Assembly (NCBI RefSeq): GCF_965363235.1
Contig: NC_134845.1
Location: forward strand, 21,392,524 to 21,456,523
Length of the DNA stretch: 64,000 nucleotides
Origin: Mytilus galloprovincialis
Lineage: Eukaryota; Mollusca; Bivalvia; Mytilida; Mytilidae
Direction of reading: 5' to 3'
In this document: positions 24,691 to 38,300 of the stretch, one piece after another
Position numbering within the stretch: the stretch's first letter is position 1
How the letters are laid out: each line of letters starts with the position of its first letter
Position numbers and translations under genes: made by a program
Notes under the pieces: model-generated
Told to the model about the DNA's origin: nothing
The model's input: the letters and a program-made list of their open reading frames with translations, nothing else
The model's database searches: none

Positions 24691-25664
24691 TGCTTCTTTA
24701 GTTTGTACAATCCACCACTATATTGGTGCACCCCAAAATTGGTAAAAGTTCATTAATAAAATGTATAGTCACATTAGGGATTAATCTTATCAATAAGTAT
24801 TTACATAGGAAAATTCAATGAAATAATTTGAATTTTGGGCCAAAGAAATTTTGTACAACCTTGATGTCTCCGAGTTTCTAATCAATGTTCTGAGTTTATT
24901 ATAACTGTTCTGAGTTTATTATCAATGTTATGAGTTTATTATAACTGCTCTGAGTTTATTATCTATGTTCTGAGTTTATAATCGATGATTCCACAATGGA
25001 GGAAGGAGCACAGTTTTCATAAACAATCCTGTATTTTAGCAGTCTTTTCACTACATGATAACATATTCTGTCTTACCAAAACACTAGGGTTAAGAATCAA
25101 TTGTGTTAATAGACAAATGTCTCCAATTAGCCTCTTCCATGAACACGCATTTGGATTATTTATGCTGTTTATTATTAATTTTAATTCCTCTATGTATGAC
25201 TTTCTGTATTTAAATAGAGCGTTACATTTTAAAATAAAAGGTACTACATCCTCATCTTCATATTGACAAAGTGGAAAAACAGCGCTGACTTAATGTTGAT
25301 TAAATTTACTTGTGTTGGACTGGAGTACATATGTTCCTGTGATTAGATGAGCTTTTATACCACCAAGGCGGACATCTTTAATATTACTTTCAATTGAGGA
25401 CCAGAGATCATAAACAATTCAAATCTTTAAACCTGATAGAACGCAGTAAGGCAGGTTAGATTTGTTTTTAAGTCCCAAATTTATCAATTGCTAGTTTTTC
25501 ACTTTTTTTCCAGGTTAATTTATACGGCGGATTTTTTTACCATTTTAGCAGCACTAGGAAGAACATATTGATTATGAAGATTATCTATGTAGGTAACCCA
25601 ACTGTCTGAAGTTTCTAAATTTGTTGAAATCTGTCTTTTAAGTATTTGATATGTCTTTGGTAAT
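24691..25664. other. Spacer between minisatellite blocks
   Basis: Contains a 22 bp tandem repeat (TTCTGAGTTTATTATAACTG-like, about five copies, 24880-24985). The rest is AT-rich. The ORF at 24985-25266 has no recognisable motif. Confidence 0.6.
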
Positions 25665-26550
25665 ATATATAACTATGTCATTGCCTGGTAAACTTTTGAT
25701 CTGTTTGTTTGTTATTTTACTTGTATCATCTCCTGATAATCTTGTGTTCTGTCTGGCAATATCTAACTAGTGTCATTGCATGGCAAACTTTTGTTCTGTT
25801 TAGAAGTATCTTCTTAATGCCATTGACTGTTAAACTAGTGTTTTGTTTGGCAGTATCTAACTAGTGTAATTGACTGGTCAATGTTGGTGCTGTTTTGGCA
25901 GTATCTATCTAGTGTAATTGACTGCTAAATGTTGGTGCTGTTTTGGCAGTATCTATCTAGAGTAATTCACTGGTCAATGTTGGTGCTGTTTTGGCAGTAT
26001 CTAACTAGTATTATTGACTGGTCAATTTTTGTGCTGTTTTGGCAGTATCTAACTAGTGTAATTTACTAGAAAACTTGAGTTCTGTTTGGGTGTTTCTAAT
26101 AAATGTCATTAATTGTTAAAATTAGGTTTTGTTTGGCATTACATTTTGTATTGTAGTGTCATTGACATGTAAGGTTAGGCCATGTTTTCCAATGTTGAAT
26201 ATATATATATTGGACTGGTAAACTAAGGTTATGATTGGTTGTATCTAAATAGTGCCATTGAATGGTAAACTAAGGTTATGATTGGTTGTATCTAAATAGT
26301 GCCATTGAATGGTAAACTAAGGTTATGATTGGTAGCATCTAAATAGTGCCATTGACTGGTACCAGTAAACTAGGGTTCTATTTGGTTGTATCTAAATAGT
26401 GTGAATGACTAGTTAATTTGGGTTCTGTTTAGCAGTAATTAACAAGTGTCCTACACTAGTAAACATGGGTTCTGTTTAGTAGTATCTAATCAGTGTCATT
26501 AAACGGTACTCTGAGGTTCTATTTGGCTGTATCTAAATAGTGCCAGACTT
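25665..26550. repeat. Minisatellite block 2, diverged
   Basis: The same ~47 bp unit with more drift (TTTGGCAGTATCTAACTAG, TGACTGGTAAACT). A run of near-identical units with TTATGATTGGTTGTATCTAA occurs at 26210-26345. Separated from block 1 by about 1 kb. Confidence 0.88.
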
Positions 26551-29314
26551 CCATCGAATGAAGTAAATATGAGTTTTTGAACATGACACATTTATTAAAT
26601 ATATCTACATGAACACTAAATTTTAAAATCATGCAAGCATATGAACTCTAAAAATATATACAACTCAACATTTAAAGATATGAATAAGAATAGGAACAAA
26701 TATTTTACAAAAATATTCAACACATTGTATGATATTGTACAATGGAGTTTTATGTACTTAGTTGCTGCAAACATCTTACATTTACAAACTTACAAAATAA
26801 ATATCTCATGTCAATCTAATTAAAATACATATCATGTGTCTCAGCTTTCCTTACAATGACCTGAAAACGCTCTAATCTACTTCCTGTTTTACAGAACTTT
26901 TGGGATCCTTTGGTTTTATCGGATTAATACACACCTTCAGGAATTTGAAGGCTAAAACTTCATTGGCTGATGTAATTATTACCAGAATAGAAAGTAAAAT
27001 TGAGTGTCATCATATCCTAGTAAACCATGCTTAGACACACGATCTGAAAAACTTATATGAGTGTGATATAAATAAAACAAAAAATCAATAATTTCTTACT
27101 TGAAATTAAGATTTGCAATTCTAATAATATTGTTTGCATTAAATTTAATTTAATTTATGGATGTAAAACTTTCAGAGAGTAAAAAAGCACACACAAAATA
27201 TACCTTTGGTTAAAATATTCTTATTTTACAAATGAATGAAACATTGCGTTACTCCAATTGCTGACATATATATGAATCAAATCTACTACATTAAACTATG
27301 TTTCCTGCTTAACTATTTTAATTTCAAAATTCATTGTAAAACCTAACAACAACAAATGGTTAATAAACCAAACAATAATATGAGTCCAAAGAACACCATC
27401 CCCTGCTCATACATGTACTATCAAATATGTTCTCTGAACCATGAAATCAGGGTCAACATTGTAATTTGTTTATTAATTTTCATTTCACAATAAACAAAAC
27501 CCCAAAACTTTAACCTTAGAATGTACTAAATTCCAACTATCACATTTTTTTGTTCAGTGATCTGGGTAATTGGTGTTATGTAATTCACTGTTTCAGAATC
27601 TAATGACTTCTGGGTAATATTTTCAGTAGCGTACACCAAAATGTTTTGATTGATTAAAAACATCCTAAACAATAGAAATTTAACAAATGACCTGACACAA
27701 TTTGAATACCAACAATGAATATACCCACAATTCATTAGATCCAGAAACAAATTCATAAATTTTACATCGTAATGAACATGTGAATTAAGAATGAAGTTGT
27801 TGTGACTGCAATATCATGGAAAACTACCTTGCTTAAAATCTAACCAGGTATTAGAAGGATAAACAGAATTTTGGAAAGAAGGACACAGATCAGAAAATAT
27901 AAAACCCATTTCCAAAATAGGTGGGGAGTAAAACTCAGGTATTGTTTTCTACTGTTTAAATTCTGGCATGCACTAAATCTTAACAACACAAATATAATAA
28001 CAAAGAAATGTATGTCAGGTAAGAGCAACATAGATTGAGGACCCTTTAAACTTAAAGTAAGGAAAGTTTAAAGGTAAAAATGTCTCAATCCTGCCCTGGC
28101 AGCTTCACATTTTTCTGACTCAAAATTAGCATAAATGTAACACTATGTTCTCTTCATCATTGAATAAAGATTTGACCAAGACAGCTTTATGATTTTTCTT
28201 GACAACTTTCGGTTTAAATTGGTTAAGTTGTTTCAGAAAAGATTTTTTTCATTGTACTATTTTATAATGATTACTGATATACGTATGATAAGATGTGACA
28301 AATGCATAAAAAAAATATATTACAATGAATTATTTGGATCATTACTCAATCAAAATCGAATATATTTTACTTCAAACAAGAAATAAAATGTTCTCAAAAC
28401 TAATTTTTTCAAGGCCACATAAAATCAGTTTCAATGAAAATGAGCCCAATATATATTTTAATGACAAAGTGATATGATAGATTGTCTGTTGGGCTATGTC
28501 ATAATGACATGAATAGATAAATGTGTTAAATGAAGCAATTTATGAGCAATATATCTTCCTTCCTTAACAGTTTACAACTTTCACATAGTTCTTCTTTTTA
28601 TATTGTCAAAGAAATGGGTTCAAAACAGCCTCACTTGTTACAGTAAAATCCTTTCATAACTTCCATAATTAGCAGATAAATATTGTTAAGTCTTTGTTTT
28701 TCGATCATATATATTTTCTAAACTGTATGCCCTACTAAATGACTCTAATTTTATTTCTCAACAAACAATTCTTTCATGCACTCTTGTAGGATGATGATGT
28801 AAATAGCTCTGTTCTTCTTTCTGTTAAATAACTACAAATATACATAATAATTAATATTTAAATTTACAATTCTGGAATATTAATTGACTTCTGCGTTAAC
28901 ATTGCAATATATGAAATGAAACAATCCATTGCAATTTTATGAATAAATGTAAATTCAGAAAATCATAAACCTTCTTCACTGATACATTATGATAGCAAAA
29001 GTTACAAACAGCTTTTATTAAAATAGATATAGGAAGATGTGGTGTGAGTGCCAATGAGACAACTCTCCATACAAATAACAATTTAAAAAGTAAACCATTA
29101 TAGGTTAAAGTACGGCCTTCAACACGGAGCTTTTATGCATACTAATTGAATTTAATTCTTTGAGAATTTCTAAATTTCCTACAGCTTGATCCCCTTAATA
29201 TCTGTAACTTCATGCCAAGGAGGCTTCAAATGCTAAATTCTGTCAGTAAATTAATTCCTTTATTTCTGTTTTAAAGAATAAAAATTGCTCAAATCACCAT
29301 TACTTTATACTTAC
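26551..29314. other. Downstream part of MSL3 or intergenic; last MSL3 exon must lie here or beyond
   Basis: Mostly AT-rich. The MSL3 frame leaves exon 10 in phase 2 (GA|). One candidate continuation is an acceptor ATATTGCAG|T with exon start at 27805, open to a stop at 27526, but its peptide (DHNNFILNSHVHY...) is only weakly like the end of an MRG domain. A mussel dispersed repeat copy on the minus strand is at 29025-29150. Confidence 0.35.
29025..29150 (-). repeat. Mussel dispersed repeat ('GTTGTCTCATTG' family), inverted copy
   Basis: Plus strand reads GTGTGAGTGCCAATGAGACA, ACTCTCCATACAAAT, then AAACCATTATAGGTTAAAGT and ACGGCCTTCAACACGGAGC. It lies about 165 bp beyond the MSL3 exon 10 donor. 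Confidence 0.85.
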
Positions 29315-29399
29315 TCAAGAAAATGTTCCAGCAAACTGACTAAAGCCTGTACTTTAGATTCACTCATATCCATGGACATGATCAAGTCGGGCATTTTTA
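29315..29399 (-). CDS. MSL3: MSL3 exon 10 (MRG helix)
   Basis: 85 bp. (G)[22 protein letters not shown] matches the 'VKLPEILGKMxxxEKxLxxLL' MRG pattern. It ends HFL with donor GA|GTAAGT. Confidence 0.88.
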
Positions 29400-32300
29400 C
29401 TGAAAGCATACATTAAAAATCTTAAGTTCATATTTATGAGATAAAAGCAAAGTGTCAGATGCTCATGTATTCTGACATTCAATATTAATTTTAGAACTAT
29501 TTAGTCAAATTTCAGTACTCTGCAAAACTAATAATAAACAATGATAAAATGTTCTTAAAAACTAGTTCCGATATATTATCAGTATGAAAAAAAAACATGT
29601 AATTCTAAGGTACTCAACCAATAATCTTGCTGACACATGTGGTGAATGTTCCTTTTATTTTTTTAAATAGTTGCGTTTTTGTTTGTTTGTTTGTTCGAGA
29701 CTGTGACATATATTTTCGTAAACTGTTTTGCCATAAATTAGGGGGTTAGTTTTCCTGTTTGACTTGTTTCACATTTTCATGTAGGGGTCTATTTATAGCT
29801 GGCTAAATGGTATGGGTTTTTATTTATTGTTGAAGGCTGTATAGTTGCTCACAATTGCTTACATCCACTTCATTTGAACTCAGGTGGACAGTTGTCTCAT
29901 TAGCAATCATACTACATCTCCTTATTTTTATAAACATACTGTTTTTTAAAAGTGCAAAAAGATAGAGATTTTAATTCCTTTTCTGCCAGGGCTAGCTCTT
30001 AAATACACAAGAGTGCAGTCTGCACGGTTAGAAACGAGTCCCATGTCCCCGACTTGTAAAATGATTGGACTAGTAAGGTTTTGCAAGACTTTGTTTAGAC
30101 CAATAAGAAAAATGTCAGAATATTGGTCTTTGGACTAGTTGAAAAAGTTTTGATGCAGACTGAGAGTGAGCCTAATTATAATGTCTGAAAATAAAATGAA
30201 TTTGAAAATCTTGCAGACTAGTCTTTACTATAGCTATCTTGAAAACATTAATCAACACACCATTGTAATAACTTTTGGAATATGTTCAATGTCATGTGAA
30301 CCTTATGATATGAAATGTACGTCTTAAATGATTTTTGGAACATCCATGCACATAGGTTTTTTGGTAGTTGAAGAAAATCACAAAAACATTTTTGATCTGT
30401 GCACTATTAAAAATGTTTTGCATGTGACATTATTAAACATAGTCTTACCAAAAATTCTAAGTAGATGCTGTGCCCCATACACTAAAGATGGAGCATATGT
30501 TTGATAAGCTTCTGGTGGGAGTAGTTGCCACGACAACACACTGTTTATAACATCTTCTCTATTTGCTGCTGTATTACTGTCACTACTTTCGTTACTTCCT
30601 GTTGACTCCTGGGTTTTATCCTGACCCGAAACAGAACTGGGTAATAACAATGGAGGAGGCCTGTCTCCACGACGCTTAGATGGTCCAGGCTTCTCAGGAG
30701 GTATCTCCTCCTCTTTAAGTTCTGACAGATCTTTGTTTCCACTTGATTTACGTCTTTTTCTACCTCTTTTATGACTCGAGGCAACACTATCTGATTTTTT
30801 GTCTACATCCCTTTCATTGTCGTCTGCAGATGATGATTCAGTACCAGAAACTTTATCGGTGTCTTTTTTCACAACTTCGTGTATTGATTGTCTGGTCAAT
30901 CTTCTTGGAGTTATCTCCTCTTCTTGTGTAAAATCTATTTTTTCTTTTTTAAATATTTTTGGTGAAAGCTTTGGTAACTTTGGTGATGGTTCTCCATTAC
31001 AGGAGGAGGCCGTTGCATGATGTTTTGAAGGTCTACCTCTTCCAGGTGGTCTTCCAGGGGACTGCATGCTGAAAATATTCGATGAGAGTTATGAAAGAAA
31101 AGATGTAAGTTAAAATTTAGGTAATATAATATTGCCTGTTATACAGTTTATCAAATAACAATAATAATCTACTTATGATTATACAATATATATACTGTAA
31201 GAATAAAAGTCTGGCAATTATATCGCAATTGAGCCAAACCACTTTTACCTATAAAATCTTCTTTGCTGGGTATCAAGGATACTTGTGTTGCTTTCTTTGA
31301 GGCTGTAATTTTTCTCTGGCACTAATCCTTACTAATTTATGAAGATAGTCAGAGATTTTCTGGCATACTAGGTATTAAAGGCATTCTGGCATATTTCTGT
31401 ATCTAAAATCTTCTGGCAAACTACAATACTGAAGACAATCTGGTATAGCACATTACAGTATCTGAGATATTCTGATATACAATAGTACTTGAGATATTCT
31501 AAAATACTACAGTACATAAAGTATTTTGACATACTGCCGAAAGGAATATATACTACTGTAGAAGATATTCTAGCAAATTACAATACCTGAAATATTCTGG
31601 CATTCTGCGAAACTGGGTATTTTCCGGCAAATTACAGTATGACATATTTTGGCAAACCAAAGAACTGGCTATTTTCTGGCATACTACAGTTCTTGCCATG
31701 TCCTGGCATAGTGCAGTACTAGATATATAATGGCATACTACTGTGCCAGAGATATTCTGACATACTACAGAACCAGAGACATTCTGGCATACTGCAAAAC
31801 CCCAGATATTCTGGCATATCACAATTCCAGAGATGTTATGGCATACTACAGTTCCATGGATATTCTTGCACAGTACAGTACCAGAGATATTCTTGAATAA
31901 TACAGTGCCGTACACATTCTTGATTACTGCAGTACCACATATTTTCTGGCAGACAACAGTTCCGGAAATGTTCTGGCATACTAATGTTCCATAGATATTC
32001 TGGCATAGTACAGTACCAGAGATATTCTTGCATAATACAGTATCGGAGATTCTTTGGCATACTACTGTGCCACAGATATCCTGGCATACTACTGTGCCAC
32101 AGATATCCTGGCATACTACTGTGCCACAGATATCCTGGCATACTACTGTGCCACAGATATCCTGGCATACTGCAGTACCGCAGATATTCTGGCATACAAC
32201 AGGTCCCCTGATGTTCTGGCATACTAATGTTCCATATATATCCTGGCATAGAACAGTACTAGAGATAGTCTTGCATAATACATTATCTGAGTTATTCTGG

Positions 32301-35300
32301 CATATTGCAGTACCAGAGTCATTCTGGCATACAGCAGTACCACATATTTTCTGGCATACAACATTACTGCTGGTATTCTGGCATGCTATAGTTCCATAGA
32401 TATTCCTGCATACTATAGTACCAGATATATTGTGGCAAGCTACAGTACCTGATATAAATTGACATGCTACAAAACCTGAGAAAAAATGGCATACTACAGT
32501 ACCAGTTATTTTCTGGGATACTGCAGTAACCAGAACATATTTGTATACCACAGTACCCAGATAGTCTGGCATACCATAGTAAATATTATTCTGGAATACT
32601 ACAGTACCAGAGATTTTCTGACATACTGCAGTACCCAAGATTTTCGGGCATGCGACAGTCAAAAGATATTCTACCATACTGCATTGCCAGTAATTTTCTG
32701 GCATACTACAGAACGATAAATATTGATGTATTCTGCAGTATCCATGATTTTCTGGCACACTACAGTACCTGAGATAATCAAAGAGCTGAAGAGCTCTGAG
32801 GGGAAAGACGGCCATTGTTTCAATTTTTAGGGGGGTATCTTTTGATAGTCTACATACAAGGAATGAGCAAAAGAACAGCTAGAACATATAGAAAGGCTGA
32901 CAATAATGAAACTAATTGTTGTATTCATCATAGAGACAATTTGGACCAATGAGATCTGCACCTTCTAAATCAAAACATTTGATTAAAGTTGGGAGTTAAT
33001 TATCTAAAATTCAATTGAATTTAACAACTACTACAATATATTTTAGAATTTTAATTATGTACAACTGAACGGCAGGCTAAGACCATTCTCAATTTTTTAT
33101 GACAGTATTCTCAAGAAAGTGAGGACTGAAAAATCTATTCAGTTTTAATTATTCATTGATTAAGTTCCCAGTTACAACTCTCATCACAGGGATCATGTAC
33201 TTATAAAATCAAATATGATTGATATAAGCTGTGTGAAGTTTGTTTCCAGATCCCACATTTTGATATATCTGTAAAATTCATGAATAAATAGCTTTTAAAC
33301 TAAATAAAGCAATATTTAAAAAATTTAAAAAAAAAAAGACCACTACAATAATTATGTTGGTTTTTTTTAATTGATGACTTATCATATATATACTTAATGT
33401 GACATTTTTAGTGTTCATGTACATTAACTTTCATTTTAGTGGGTAATTAATCATCAATTGAGGTGCTCCTTAATTGGAGAAAGATTCTAAAAACATAACT
33501 TTACAGAAAGAATGAAAACTGCAGTTGCTCTCCCCAATCTCAATAGGTATAAACTACAAAAAGCAACATTTTTTTTTTTTAACCATTTCAATAATTATGT
33601 TGATACACATTTTGTTTTTATATAGAAGACTACTAATAATGTACTAAATGTCACATTTTAAATGTTCAGAAACATTTACTTTGATTTTAGTGTAAAATAA
33701 CTCATCAATTGAGGTGCTCCTGAATTGGAGGAAGATTCTTAAAACAGAACTTTACAGAAACAAAGAAAACTGCCGTTTCTCTCCCCAATCTCATGAATCC
33801 CCATTGACATTGTTTACCGCGAAAGTTGACCTACATATTATCTGATTATAGCCTCAGATTAAAGCATTGCATGTTGGTGTGTGAATCATCTACACTACAG
33901 CAAACATCATTAGGTTTATATTTAACAAATACGGATTTTAAATTAGTATACAAATACTGTGAATGATTTTTATAATGAATAAAGGATATCCCTGTGTAGT
34001 GTGGCATTCCAACAATGACGTCACTAGGTTAGATATATATATAGAATATTTCGTAATACTGATTTTTCCGGACTGTAAAAGAAACGTATATAGTGTAAGG
34101 GAAAGCTCAATATACGATAATTTCATGAGAAACAGAAGGGAAATGTGTAAAAAATGTATTTAAAGTCAATCTGTTCTCCTTGTCATCAATTTCAGTATGA
34201 CATTTCGAGGGGGTTTCCAAACTATCAAAACAAAATGATTGACGTGAGGGAATGATACTCTGACCAACCCCATTAGGGAATTGACGGCTTGAAGCCGTCT
34301 TTCCCCAAAAACTTCAAATAAAAGCTTCAAAGTGTATATGTATGTATCGTTTACATGGATTACCAAAGGCATTAGTCTATAACTTATTCAAATAATCTTC
34401 GTTATGGTAATAAATGATCTGAGAGAAATTTGTACAAGTGTATTGTATTGGTGTACATATTTATTTATTTGTTTCTAAAATAAAATATTGTTTGCACTAA
34501 CAAAATTAGGATCATAAATGTATCACTTAAGCAAAAGATAAGTAGCATTCTTACAAAAAAAATTCTGAATACCTTTACTGCCATTCTTTATTTTATAAGT
34601 GTCATTCATGTATAAAAGATGTTTTTTTCAATCATCTTTGATTAAAATGTCTCACAATTGGTCCTTGTCCTGATTTTTCAAAAAAAAAATAATTATATAA
34701 AAATGGCATTCATTGGGTCATCATTCATAATTATTCTATTTAAAAATGTTTTATCTTACCACCAATTGGTACAAATAAGCCCTACACATGTACTCTTTTT
34801 CAAAGGTCAAAATATGTGCAGTATATTTTCAACATGTATATGACACGAACTTCTAAGAGTTTAAACTAATATAATAAAATTCTGTATATTACCCCTTCAC
34901 TTTGGGTCTTCCTCATAATTCAATTTGGCTGTTATCCAAAGTTGTGTGTCTACGAGTTGAAACATAAAGATCACAACTGGGAACCAGTAGGTAAACAAAA
35001 CCTATCATCTATGAACAGTACAGAGGTGTGGTTTGTGAAATAGCTGTATTTCCAAAGTTTAACCTATATAAATGCAATTTCAGACCACAATTGATGTGAA
35101 GAAACCTTACCTAGTTTTAATTTCCCCTTTGTTCTTGTAAGTAGTTTGTAACTTGCTATACTGCTGTCTCTCATTGTCGTACAACAAAACTAATGGTAAG
35201 GTATAGTCAAAACAAATCCTAAGTCCATCTACTAATTCTTTACATAAGTGTATACTGAAACAGAGAAAATAACAGTATAGTCAAAACAAATCCTAAGTCC

Positions 35301-38300
35301 ATCTACTAATTCTTTACATAAGTGTATACTGAAACAGAGAAAATAACAGTATAGTCAAAACAAATCCTAAGTCCATCTACTAATTCTTTACATAAGTGTA
35401 TACTGAAACAGAGAAAATAACAGTATAGTCAAAACAAATCCTAAGTCCATCTACTAATTCTTTACATAAGTGTATACTGAAATGGATAAAAGTACAATTC
35501 TTCAAATTCTAAAACAAAGTAATACAAACAAATCTTGTTCTATATGTATCTACTTATCATCTACAAAAGGTATACTGAAACAAAGTAAAAACATATTTTA
35601 GTCAAATAAATGCTCAGTAAATATACCAATTCTTTTATTTTAAAATTCTTGGGAGTGATAGTTTGATTAACTCTTTCCTTTACTTATTTGATTTGTGTTC
35701 TTTTTTAAATTTCTCCCAATGAATGATATGAATTAATATGTGTTTGTTATTTCTTTGTTGAGACACTCAAAGAATATTGCATTTTTCCAGTAGGAAAGTC
35801 ATGAACCAGTCTTTTTACCACTGCATAGCTGCTTCAATGTCTTTTAGAAGTAAAGCATTCATTTTGGCAGGTAATATGCCAGATGAGAAAGATTATTGGT
35901 TTTAGAAGAGGGCCCAGAACACCTGAAGTTACTGAAAGTTCTTCAGATGCTTTATAGGTGACTGTTTGGATTCTATTGGAGAGAAATGATCTGACCATTT
36001 AGTTGCCTCATCAGAAACGTCAGTGATTTAAATTGTAAAGAGAACATGTGAGTAGCACCTTTTTTTTTATCAAATACTTTGCCAAACTCTTGGATGACAA
36101 GATCAGTGTGTTACAATGTTTGAGCTGGTTGATGTATAAGAGATATAACCTGTGATTCCATTGTTCATTTTGTTTAGAGTCTGTGATGTGTTTCATTTGA
36201 TCCTTTAAGTGTTCATCACTTTAAAGCTGCTTACAAAATATAGTCATTCTGTTCTGTGGTTCCTCATAAAACTGTGAAGAGTACTTTCATTGGACTAACA
36301 AATAGATGAAAGTGATGTGATGAAGCACCCACTTTGAGTTTGGTTTATACTTTCTGTTGTTTCAATCTTTAGTGTCATCTGATTGTCATGAATATCTAAC
36401 AAAACCTAATATATATAACTAGATCCTCTGGAGTATGTGTGTAATATTTCCCACTGAACATTTATCAGATTACAACAAATCAATCATTAACATTTATACC
36501 TGTAATTTTAATGACTTACTTTTTTTCAAATGGTATATTATTCCCCTCTTTATCTAGATATCTAGGTTTTCCTGGTGTTCCACACATCAGATTTACACAA
36601 AAAGTCTTCACAAAACTCTCTAAAATGTTGATCACATTGTGTTCTGCAGGCAGGGAAACAAGCTGAAAATATTCATGGAGACATTGTAAATTCTATATAT
36701 TTGCTAAATATGACAGTGAAAAAAGCTGAAAATAATAGGAGGGATATTGTTAAAGTAGTCTACCCTTCTATGTTAATGATTTCTATGTCATTTTCTTAAT
36801 TTGTAAAGTTATAATAGAGTCATAGTCACATGTTAGATGAGGTTTTAAAGATTGATGTCCTAATGAATAGGGCCAAAAATAAAATATTGTTTGTTTCCCC
36901 TCCCACCACCGACCCGGTAGAATCGCTGCGACTCGAAAAATTTAATTGGCCAGTCTTGCCCAAATTTTTTTTTGCTATGTTGGTTTTTGGTGATATGTTT
37001 CCGATGCTGTAGTAAACGTGTGTTGGTTTTTTGTAATACCTTTCCGATGCTGTAATCAAGAAGCGTTTTAAATCAAGGCATTTTTGCATTGAAGCGTCTA
37101 TATGATTTGGAATCAAGGAAAACAAACTACCTTGCTACACGATTTGTGTTATGTGCAAGGGTGATATTTTAAAATAAAAAAAATCTGAAGTATCTTTCAA
37201 CCCACTGAGTGCACCTTGATTGGCTTTGTCTTTTACCTCTGTTCCTGTTTAAAGGATAAAATCTTTGAGTTAAAATGGTCTGAATCGCGCTTTGAAATCA
37301 ATCTATTTTGTCTTCGACTTTGAACAGGTTGGGCACAAGTCAGAAAATGTTTGATACGTGAATTCCCTGCTTTCACCTCTTGTGTAAACAAGACCAGTTT
37401 AAATGTGGTTTTTTTTCTCAATTTATGGCATGAAATTTACAAAAGGGCACATTTTACGTTATAACTGCATCAGTTGAATTTTTAAATACTTAAAGTATTC
37501 TAGGAACAACAAAACATATAAGTGAAGCCTTGTTTTTTTCTAGAACTCGAAAAAACATACAAATCTTTTGTTTAGGAATTTATTGACCAAGCTGCATGAT
37601 CCAGGTGCAACTGAACATAACTGAATTATGTTCACTGCTATTGAAAATTTTTATTCATTAAATTTTAATTCCCAAGTCATTAACATATCTTTTTGTCATC
37701 TCATAATTGATGATCAAGGTATGAATTGATAAACAGGAATTGTTTTTTTGTGAGTTATGCATCAAATTAGACTTGAAATAAGCTTGATTTTTCATTACAC
37801 ATATTGTTATCATCATGATCATATGAAGGATATGTGCTTTTGTAGATTTCATACCATAAAATGAATAGGAAAAAGGAGGTCCCTGTATACTGTTTTAAAC
37901 ATCAGTAAACTGGGGTTTACACTGAAAACAGGTTATACCCGACTTTTCTTGACTTATCTTACCTGTTGAATTTTGTAAAAATTCAATATAGAAAAATTAT
38001 ATCAAGAAATAAAATAAAATAATTTGCCTACCTACCTACCTACCCATACCCTGATAACCTCAGTCGGGGAGGGGAAACAAAGATATTTTTAATGTTGGCC
38101 TAGGATAAAAATTAAGTACATATTACTATTTGATTTATACCAACATTTTATAGAATAAGATTGAATATAAGTTTATATTAAACAAGAATGTGTCCCCAAT
38201 ACACGGATGCATCATCTGCACAGACCAGAAAACAAAATGCCCCAAAATGGGGCATATAAATACCAGTATGTTTGTTATTGGCAATTTTTAAATAAAATGC

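Noticed and set aside
30378..31067. ATG at 31067 as the start of an independent nuclear protein
   Set aside because: It follows an acceptor by one base, the phase matches exon 8, and the C-terminal half is MRG domain; it is internal MSL3 exon 9.
31553..32815. 420-codon minus-strand ORF (Cys-rich nonapeptide repeats)
   Set aside because: It is the translation of a 27 bp minisatellite whose length is a multiple of three; long plus-strand ORFs overlap it. Kept as a repeat, not a gene.
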